A DNA stretch of 41,021 nt from an uncultured Dorea sp. (lineage in GTDB: Bacteria; Bacillota; Clostridia; Lachnospirales; Lachnospiraceae). Positions 35,389-41,021 of this stretch are shown here, piece by piece; position 1 is the first letter of the stretch; every line of letters starts with the position of its first letter. The position numbers were made by a program, and so were the translations under genes. The stretch lies in NCBI GenBank assembly GCA_948602995.1, contig CAPEBR010000034.1, positions 1-41,021 on the forward strand, written 5' to 3'. The notes under the pieces were generated by a model, which saw nothing but the letters and a program-made list of their open reading frames with translations, was not told where the DNA came from and did no database searches.

Positions 35389-35521
35389 GTTACTGTTCAC
35401 ACAGGACTTTGCATTTACTGCAAAGTCTGTAAGAAAATGATTCGGGTGTGAGCAAATCCCATTCGCGAAGCGAATTTTAAATGGATTTGCGAATGTTACT
35501 GTGAACGGAGTGAACAGTAAC
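35389..35521. mobile_element. 133-bp MITE with perfect 12-bp inverted ends and 8-bp target duplication (copy D)
   Basis: The ends are GTTACTGTTCAC (35389-35400) and GTGAACAGTAAC (35510-35521). GATAGTGT flanks both sides directly (35381-35388 and 35522-35529), as a target duplication would. Inside are a 9-bp hairpin GACTTTGCA/TGCAAAGTC (35405-35413, 35419-35427), a tail AAGAAAATGATTCGGG shared with copies A and B, and a double stem GCAAATCC/GGATTTGC enclosing ATTCGC-GAA-GCGAAT (35452-35490). It has no coding capacity, so it would need a transposase from elsewhere. Confidence 0.85.
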
Positions 35522-35670
35522 GATAGTGTGTCCATAATGCGAAAAGGCGATACAGAATCGTAACCCATAAAATCCCATTTCATGATAGATGAACGGATGG
35601 AGCAGCCTGTTATAAAGACAGGAGCGGATGCTGTGCAGCAGAGTGCGCGGCTCCGAAAGCATCGGACAGC

Positions 35671-35699
35671 TTGAAACTGGTTTCCAAAATTGCTATACT
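35671..35699 (+). promoter_or_regulatory. strong sigma-A promoter of the UDP-glucose dehydrogenase gene
   Basis: TTGAAA (35671-35676), 17-nt spacer, TATACT (35694-35699) with an extended TGC before it. The start would be near 35706, 45 nt before ATG 35751, which argues against longer upstream starts. The interval 35530-35670 shows nothing else that I recognise. Confidence 0.75.
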
Positions 35700-35750
35700 A
35701 TCATCAGACAGAAATTTGCATACAAAGATGAGGAGTATAGAGAAAGAGAT

Positions 35751-36989
35751 ATGAAGATTACGATTGCAGGAATTGGATATGTGGGCTTATCGCTTGCGGT
35801 ACTATTAGCCCAAAACAATGATATCATGATATCAGATATTCTGCCAGACAAGGTGGAACTGGTGAACAGACGAAGATCGCCGGTCCGGGACGCAGAGATT
35901 GAGCAGTACATGGCGGAGAAGGAATTACGGCTGAGGGCGACAACGGACTGCCAGAGTGCATATGAGGATGCAGAGCTGGTGATTGTGGCTGTCCCGACCA
36001 ATTATGACAGCCAGAGCAATTTTTTTGATACATCTGCTGTTGAAAATGTGATAGAAGAAGTCCGGTCAGTGAACCCGGAGGCTGTGATCATGATCAAATC
36101 AACAGTTCCAGTAGGCTATACAGAGGGCATTTCTAAAAAGTATGGAACAGGGCGGATTCTGTTCAGCCCGGAATTTCTCCGTGAATCAAAGGCTCTGTAT
36201 GATAACCTTTACCCGTCCAGGATTATTGTGGGATGTGATAAGACAGACGGACTCTCCTGCCGTTATGCAGAGCAGTTTGCCGGTCTGCTTTCGGAGTGTG
36301 CGTTGAAGGAGGATGTGCCTTTGCTCATCATGGGAACCACGGAGGCAGAGGCAGTGAAGCTGTTTGCAAACACTTACCTGGCTTTGCGCATCAGCTATTT
36401 TAATGAGCTGGACACCTATGCGGAGATGAAGGGGCTTGATACACGGCAGATTATAGAGGGCGTTTGCATGGATCCCCGTATCGGGGACTATTATAACAAT
36501 CCTTCATTTGGCTATGGAGGGTACTGCCTGCCGAAGGATACGAAGCAGCTTCTTGCCAATTACAGGGAGGTTCCGGAGAATCTGATCGGGGCAATTGTAG
36601 ACTCGAACCGGACAAGGAAGGATTTTATAGCGGACCAGATTCTGAATAAGGTTGGGTATTATGCCTACGGAACGAGAAACTTCTATGAGAGGGATGTGGA
36701 GAAAACGGTTACTATTGGCGTTTTCCGCCTGACCATGAAGAGCAACAGCGATAATTTCAGGCAGAGCTCTATACAGGGAATCATGAAGAGGATTAAGGCC
36801 AAGGGAGCGGAGGTGGTCATTTACGAGCCTATGTTGGAGAATCATTCTACTTTTTTTGGAAGCCGGGTGGTGAATGACCTGGAAGAATTTAAGAGGGTTT
36901 CGGACTGCATTGTGGTGAACAGATACGATGACTGCCTGGATGATGTGACAGATAAAGTATATACACGGGATATATATAAACGGGATTGA
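35751..36989 (+). CDS. ugd: UDP-glucose 6-dehydrogenase
   Basis: The 412-aa product oxidises UDP-glucose to UDP-glucuronate with two NAD+, giving a precursor for acidic polysaccharides. Visible are the NAD-binding GIGYVGLS (residues 7-14), VAVPTNYD, KSTVPVGYT, SPEFLRESKALYDNLYPSRI, the TEAEAVKLFANTYLA helix and the catalytic GYGGYCLPKDT with Cys259. It has its own strong promoter and stands alone between the AT-rich module and accessory genes, but it fits the polysaccharide genes upstream. A relative acting on another UDP-sugar is possible but less likely given its match to the short Gram-positive Ugd type. Confidence 0.92.
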   Translation: MKITIAGIGYVGLSLAVLLAQNNDIMISDILPDKVELVNRRRSPVRDAEIEQYMAEKELRLRATTDCQSAYEDAELVIVAVPTNYDSQSNFFDTSAVENVIEEVRSVNPEAVIMIKSTVPVGYTEGISKKYGTGRILFSPEFLRESKALYDNLYPSRIIVGCDKTDGLSCRYAEQFAGLLSECALKEDVPLLIMGTTEAEAVKLFANTYLALRISYFNELDTYAEMKGLDTRQIIEGVCMDPRIGDYYNNPSFGYGGYCLPKDTKQLLANYREVPENLIGAIVDSNRTRKDFIADQILNKVGYYAYGTRNFYERDVEKTVTIGVFRLTMKSNSDNFRQSSIQGIMKRIKAKGAEVVIYEPMLENHSTFFGSRVVNDLEEFKRVSDCIVVNRYDDCLDDVTDKVYTRDIYKRD

Positions 36990-37448
36990 GAAATTGCTTT
37001 TGAAGGTGAAATTAACCATCATACCAACAGTTTTCCCCAAAAGAATAGAAACTGATAGACTGCAAAGAAACAAATAAAGCTATTGCTAAAAGTATAATGC
37101 TGAGCAATCATTTGTAGAAGAAATACAAAAACATGTAACATGAGTTAGAGTATTAGAGGGAGCACATATGTCGCGATCAAATATAATCATGTATACCACA
37201 GAAGATGGGATAACCAAAATAGAAGTAACCTTTGACCAAAATTTGCCTATACTGCTTCTGACGGTAAAACCTATCAAGTGGATTTCTAATTATGAGATGA
37301 ATTGATGCAATAAACGACATCCAGGCAGATCAACTGAGGAAAATCGTTAGGGAAGGTGGGGATTTTAATGTTTCTAAAAACTGTGCTTGATGAGTAGTGA
37401 TATATATGTATGAAGTATAAGGGATGGAGAAAAACAAGAGTGAAGGAC
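36990..37448 (+). other. intergenic stretch with gene debris
   Basis: Apart from the RhuM-like remnant at 37168-37305 no intact gene is visible. A short reading DAINDIQADQLRKIVREGG (about 37305-37361) looks like another protein fragment in a different frame. No terminator with a T-run is seen after ugd. Confidence 0.5.
37168..37305 (+). pseudogene. N-terminal remnant of a RhuM-like gene
   Basis: After GAGGGAGCACAT an ATG opens a 45-codon frame whose first part, NIIMYTTEDGITKIEVTFD, matches the conserved N-terminus of RhuM (virulence/Fic-associated accessory) proteins, normally about 300 aa. The match ends after DQN and the frame stops at TGA 37303. The expected continuation (TVWLTQ..MAELF) is missing, so it is a decayed fragment. 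The match is from memory of the family. Confidence 0.55.
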
Positions 37449-38051
37449 ATGAATGAGAAGAGTTTAAAATCAAGAATATCAAATGAAAAAGTACTAAAAA
37501 TGAAGCGGGGAATTATTACAGGGTTATTATCGGTAGTATTGGCAGGAGTGTTAACGACTATAATGCCTTTTAAAGTAACTGCTGATAGTTCAAATGTGTA
37601 TTTATGTTGGGACAAATAATGTTCTCAAAGCATATATGATGACCGGTTATTCAATTAGTGATATACAGTCATTGATAAAAGATGGAGCAACCATTGATAA
37701 TGAAGGGAATATTACTATTCCAGAAAAAATAGAAAAACCTAAAGTTGTGGAGAATATATCTGAATCAGCGATAGTCACGAATGATGCGATGATGGTACAG
37801 AGGGAGACAGGAGTGTTTCAGTAGAAAAGGACAATAATAAGAATAATGATGCTCAATTTACAACAGGTTGTATGGTTGGTGGAAGCATTTTCATTGTTTT
37901 GATTTTGTTTATCGTTTATTTAATGCTCCAAAGGAAGAAAAAAGGGAAAAGGTTCAATAGGCAAGCGCCAATAGATCTAGAGGAAATGAAGAAAAGTGAT
38001 ACAGAAGGATTACTTTTAGAAAAATTGTCAGAGGAGGATGAGAGGGAATGA
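37449..38051 (+). pseudogene. frameshifted gene for a small membrane-anchored protein
   Basis: Three overlapping frames read as one protein. The first gives a signal peptide (KRGIITGLLSVVLAGVLTT) and stops at 37619. The second (from about 37594) continues YVGTNNVLKAYMMTGYSISD and stops at 37824. The third (open from 37785) gives SVEKDNNKNNDAQFTTGC, a membrane helix GGSIFIVLILFIVYLMLQ, a basic stretch and a Glu-rich tail, and ends at TGA 38049-38051, overlapping the next ATG as ATGA. Two frameshifts therefore break a gene of about 190 codons; sequencing error or programmed shifting are alternatives. The start is uncertain (37410, 37449 or 37500). No family recognised. Confidence 0.6.
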
Positions 38052-39154
38052 CAAGACTAATCGCTTTATTAATGGCATTTTCTTTATTTCTTACAGCTTG
38101 TAACTCTGGAATAAAAAATAATGAAGATAGCTATAAGGACAATTTCGAAATTACAGCCGATTTAGATTTAGATATAAATCCAGGAAATTTTTCAGATGTA
38201 AGTGATGTAAATTTACTTCAGTATGTCGAGGATGAAGTTTATTCGGGGCTAACTGGACAGTTAGCAAGTGAGGAGTATATTGTTGAGAAGGTTGATGCGA
38301 TATATATTTCTAGGGAGTATCTGGAAGAAGTTGCATACAATTCTCAAGAAAATATATATTTTGGTTATAAACTGTCGGAGTTGGATGCTCAATATGATGG
38401 GACAAGATATGTATTTACACTGGGGGACGATGGGCAGACAACGACAAAAACTTTTGAAAAATATGATGATACATTTGAACAGGTAATTAAGAATGTTGCA
38501 ATAGGTACAGGAGTGATTTTGGTTTGTGCTACGGTTTCGGTTGCTTCAGTAGGTGTTGGAGCGCCTGCTGCGGTAAGCATGATTTTTGCAACATCTGCGA
38601 AAACAGGAGCCGCTTTTGCATTATCATCGGGAGTTATTAGTACTGCGGGATCTGCAATTGTAACTGGGATAGAGACTAAGAATGTCGAGGAAACTCTTAA
38701 AACAGCTGCGCTTGTTGGTAGTGAAAGTTTTAAATGGGGAGCTATTGCAGGTGTCGTTACCGGTGGAGTATCTGAAACCCTTTCTTTGGTCAAATCTGCA
38801 AGAAGTAATCCGACACCAAGGGAGTCAGAATTAAAAGTTCTCGAACGAACCAAAGGGGCAGAAGAACAGATTTCCTATTTAGATGGTGTTGAAGTTTCAT
38901 CTACGACAAAAGGAGCAACACGCCCGGATGTTGTTGTTAAAAATGCAGATGGATCTATTAAAGCAATTGAAGTGAAGAATTATAATCTTGCATCTTCAAA
39001 GAGCAGAAGTGAATTATATAAGGAATTGAAAAGACAAGTAACAAATAGAGTCAATAATTTGCCGCCAGGATCAACGCAGGAGATTGTTTTGGATGTTAGT
39101 AATCAGACAGATGAAAGAGCAGCGGTATCCAAAAGTGTTGGAAAATTATACTAG
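38048..39154 (+). CDS. lipoprotein with a PD-(D/E)XK nuclease-like C-terminus, toxin candidate
   Basis: The 368-aa product has a lipoprotein signal (residues 1-18, LFLTAC). Residues about 30-145 are acidic and without known motifs. Residues about 150-250 form a glycine/alanine-rich hydrophobic region (GTGVILVCATVSVASVGVGAP...) like the pre-toxin regions of polymorphic toxins. The C-terminal 110 residues contain GATRPDVVV, then AIEVKNYN and KRQV, a D-(n)-ExK-Q arrangement typical of restriction-endonuclease-fold domains. No immunity gene follows on the plus strand; the next gene is convergent. It is translationally coupled to the broken upstream gene. Family not identified; the toxin role is inference. 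Confidence 0.65.
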   Translation: MTRLIALLMAFSLFLTACNSGIKNNEDSYKDNFEITADLDLDINPGNFSDVSDVNLLQYVEDEVYSGLTGQLASEEYIVEKVDAIYISREYLEEVAYNSQENIYFGYKLSELDAQYDGTRYVFTLGDDGQTTTKTFEKYDDTFEQVIKNVAIGTGVILVCATVSVASVGVGAPAAVSMIFATSAKTGAAFALSSGVISTAGSAIVTGIETKNVEETLKTAALVGSESFKWGAIAGVVTGGVSETLSLVKSARSNPTPRESELKVLERTKGAEEQISYLDGVEVSSTTKGATRPDVVVKNADGSIKAIEVKNYNLASSKSRSELYKELKRQVTNRVNNLPPGSTQEIVLDVSNQTDERAAVSKSVGKLY

Positions 39155-39157
39155 ACG

Positions 39158-39182
39158 GGGCATGCTATGGCAAAGCATGCCC
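39158..39182. terminator. hairpin between convergent genes
   Basis: GGGCATGCT (39158-39166) pairs perfectly with AGCATGCCC (39174-39182) around a 7-nt loop, just after the lipoprotein stop and overlapping the 3' end of the minus-strand gene. There is no T-run on either side, so it may act as a barrier rather than a classical terminator. Confidence 0.5.
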
Positions 39183-40820
39183 GGTCCGGATCTGGCTCCG
39201 TAACACCTGAACTTTGCATATGTGCGCTTTTGTTTTTGTGTTATAAGCAATGCCCACACCAAGAATGCGCCCGGTGTACCGGGGGGCTTCACCGGGTTTT
39301 GCCTCGAATTTTATGGCATACTTTTTATCTGTGATCTGCCGGATTGCTTCCTCGGGTGTATGATTTACTTTTAATTCCAAAATGATGGCATCCGCCCGCC
39401 TGTCCTCTGGATAGAAGATAAAATCTACATAGCCGGTACCGGCCCGGTCCTCTCGTTCTACCCGGTAGCTGTCCCTTGCAGAAAGGTATACTAGATTTAC
39501 AAGTGCTGTCAGTTCTGCTTCGCTGTTATAGGATAGCAGGGGGACTTCAGTATTATGAGCTTTTTCTAAAATCGTAATCATAGTATCTGTGTCCTGCGCC
39601 AGGGTTGCTTTTAGCATTCGTTCCGATTCCTTCGCAAGGTTGTGGACGTAGCCTAGAGACGGCTCCTTTTGAATCATATCTATAAATTTGTCCATTAATT
39701 CCTTGTTTGGAATGGATACCTGGCCATTTTTGCTGCATAGGAAACCGTACACCGCCATCGCGGAGAGAATCTCATCCTTTGTCCGCAGATTCATGGAGGT
39801 GGCCGCATATTCCTGTATTTTCGCAGGGACAGATTCCCCCGCGGCCATAAGGGCAATGGAATCCCGTACATCATCTACATTTTTCCGCACATAATAGAAG
39901 AGCTCGTCATAGGGGCCGGAATTTGTCCAGTAATTACTGAGCTGGTTATCGCTTAGGGCGCATACTACGGAACGAGGGTTATAGAGCCTCTTTCCCGATT
40001 GTGTCTGATAACCGTCATACCATATGCGCAGCCCCTCCCTGGTAATCTGGGGCTCTTTTGTAAGCTTTAGATATCGCTCAAACAGGAGATCTACTTCTTC
40101 ATCGGAAAACCCGAAGTATTCACTGTACTTTTCTTTTGTGGCCATCGTATATTCCAGGAACATATTCAGCTCTGAGCCGCTTGAATATTTGGCAATTGGC
40201 AGGACTCCGGTCATATATGCGAATTCCACGTAAGGCTGATCTTTTAGCAGATTGCTGATAAAATCAATAAAGGAAGCCTTATCAGCCTCTGTTACGAATT
40301 GCCTGTGAAAAATAAAATCCCACTCATCAAGAACAAAGATGAATTTTACTTCATCCTCCAATTCCAGGATCTGATTCATTGCATCCCAGACTGCGGTTCC
40401 GGAATCAATCTCTGCACAAGGAAATTCCCGGCCTAGATCCTCCAAAAGTCTTTTTTGGATTCTTGTAATGTACTGGGAATAGCTTTTACATTCTGCAGGC
40501 ATTTCGTTAAACATGATATGAATGACATTATGCCTGTTTAAGTGCTCCTGATACCACGGCTTCCTGCTGACTGCTAATGGATGGAATATGCCGCTGCTGT
40601 CAGTTCCCTGTCCGAAATAGGAGGAAATCATATTTGCCATGACGGTCTTGCCAAACCGGCGGGGCCTGGTGATACAGACATATCTGTTCCCGGTTGAGCC
40701 TGTCTGAGCCAGCAGGGGGTAAAGTTCCTCTAAAAGAGGAGTTTTATCTACAAAATATGCCGCCCGCGCTTCCTTTCCATAAAGAATGGCAGGTTTTTTG
40801 CTGTTCAGATAAAATCCCAT
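39165..40820 (-). CDS. AAA-ATPase-like protein with C-terminal PD-(D/E)XK nuclease domain
   Basis: The 551-aa product matches the AAA-ATPase_like/PDDEXK_9 (DUF1703) family. Residues 1-50 read KPAILYG and YFVDKTPLLEEL, the Walker A-like segment is ITRPRRFGKTV (about 50-60) and the Walker B-like segment is KFIFVLDEWDFIF (about 160). The C-terminus has GTGYVDFIFYPEDRRADAIILELKVNH, carrying the D and ExK of the nuclease fold. The family is multi-copy in gut anaerobes and often behaves as accessory or mobile DNA; its function is unknown. GAGGAG precedes the ATG at 40820. The gene is intact. Confidence 0.9.
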   Translation of the reverse strand: MGFYLNSKKPAILYGKEARAAYFVDKTPLLEELYPLLAQTGSTGNRYVCITRPRRFGKTVMANMISSYFGQGTDSSGIFHPLAVSRKPWYQEHLNRHNVIHIMFNEMPAECKSYSQYITRIQKRLLEDLGREFPCAEIDSGTAVWDAMNQILELEDEVKFIFVLDEWDFIFHRQFVTEADKASFIDFISNLLKDQPYVEFAYMTGVLPIAKYSSGSELNMFLEYTMATKEKYSEYFGFSDEEVDLLFERYLKLTKEPQITREGLRIWYDGYQTQSGKRLYNPRSVVCALSDNQLSNYWTNSGPYDELFYYVRKNVDDVRDSIALMAAGESVPAKIQEYAATSMNLRTKDEILSAMAVYGFLCSKNGQVSIPNKELMDKFIDMIQKEPSLGYVHNLAKESERMLKATLAQDTDTMITILEKAHNTEVPLLSYNSEAELTALVNLVYLSARDSYRVEREDRAGTGYVDFIFYPEDRRADAIILELKVNHTPEEAIRQITDKKYAIKFEAKPGEAPRYTGRILGVGIAYNTKTKAHICKVQVLRSQIRTGHALP

Positions 40821-40860
40821 GTCTCAATCTCCTCTCTGAATTCATACATATCTTTATTGT

Positions 40861-40889
40861 AGTATATAACCTTTTTGAAAAAGCGTCAA
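40861..40889 (-). promoter_or_regulatory. sigma-A promoter of the AAA-ATPase-like gene
   Basis: On the minus strand TTGACG (40889-40884), 17-nt spacer, TATACT (40866-40861), about 40 nt before the start codon. Confidence 0.7.
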
Positions 40890-40908
40890 TCAACGAAGCC
40901 GATACTAC

Positions 40909-41021
40909 GCAAAAATCCTATTGCCGAAGGCAATTTTAAATGGATTTTTGCATGTAACTGCGAAGGTAGTTACTGTTCACTCCGTGACCAGTAACATTCG
41001 CAAATCCATCTGAAATTCGCT
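40909..41021. repeat. two facing copies of the structured repeat family, cut by the window end (copies F and E)
   Basis: Copy F has the double stem GCAAAAATCC/GGATTTTTGC (40909-40918, 40942-40951) enclosing ATTGCC-GAA-GGCAAT (40920-40934), the counterpart of 35452-35490. Copy E starts GTTACTGTTCACTCCGTGAC (40969) and continues ATTCGCAAATCCAT, matching the complement of the right end of the 35389-35521 element. It continues beyond the window. Confidence 0.75.

Overview
The window looks like a chromosomal segment of a Gram-positive gut-type Clostridia, most likely a Lachnospiraceae member. Evidence is the moderate GC content, strong AGGAGG-type ribosome binding sites, monoderm surface proteins (lipoproteins, FIVAR and Ig-like modules), a Pel-type exopolysaccharide locus without outer-membrane parts, and dispersed palindromes of a kind I associate with that family. 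The species cannot be resolved. I see no rRNA, tRNA, CRISPR array or intact transposase.

Layout: (1) 1-9260 holds the 3' tail of one giant surface protein gene, a 5' region with a promoter, palindromes and a long leader, a sugar-binding lipoprotein, and a second giant surface protein (2387 aa) with the same C-terminus and the same terminator as the first. (2) 9382-23497 is a co-directional, tightly packed operon for a Pel-like polysaccharide: an SDR-PelD fusion carrying a c-di-GMP I-site, PelE, a polytopic membrane protein, a DUF2194 protein, PelF, PelG, then DUF2304, a GT4, a DPM-like GT2 and a DUF4874/DUF4832 protein. A second DUF4832 paralogue faces it tail to tail (23459-24892, minus). 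(3) 25123-32767 is a second polysaccharide block: a GT2 fused to a pyruvyl transferase, an F420-hydrogenase-beta-like Fe-S protein, an ABC flippase, and two convergent GT2 enzymes. (4) 32764-35093 is a visibly AT-rich two-gene module on the minus strand (ParB-like DGxxR protein plus HEPN RNase-like protein), a candidate defence or toxin system. (5) 35751-36989 is a UDP-glucose dehydrogenase gene with a textbook promoter. (6) 36990-41021 is accessory: a RhuM-like remnant, a frameshifted membrane protein gene, a lipoprotein with a PD-(D/E)XK-like C-terminus, and an AAA-ATPase/PD-(D/E)XK protein.

The gene set suggests a cell-surface programme: one c-di-GMP-controlled Pel-type synthase, a second pyruvylated and probably glucuronate-containing polysaccharide, and secreted giant proteins with a sugar-binding lipoprotein.

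The most unexpected structure is a dispersed repeat family built on GTTACTRTTCAC plus hairpins whose stems change while staying paired. One 133-bp copy has perfect 12-bp terminal inverted repeats and an 8-bp target duplication. Two half-copies form the leaders, including the Shine-Dalgarno, of adjacent capsule genes. Other pieces lie at the edges of the AT-rich module and at the window end.
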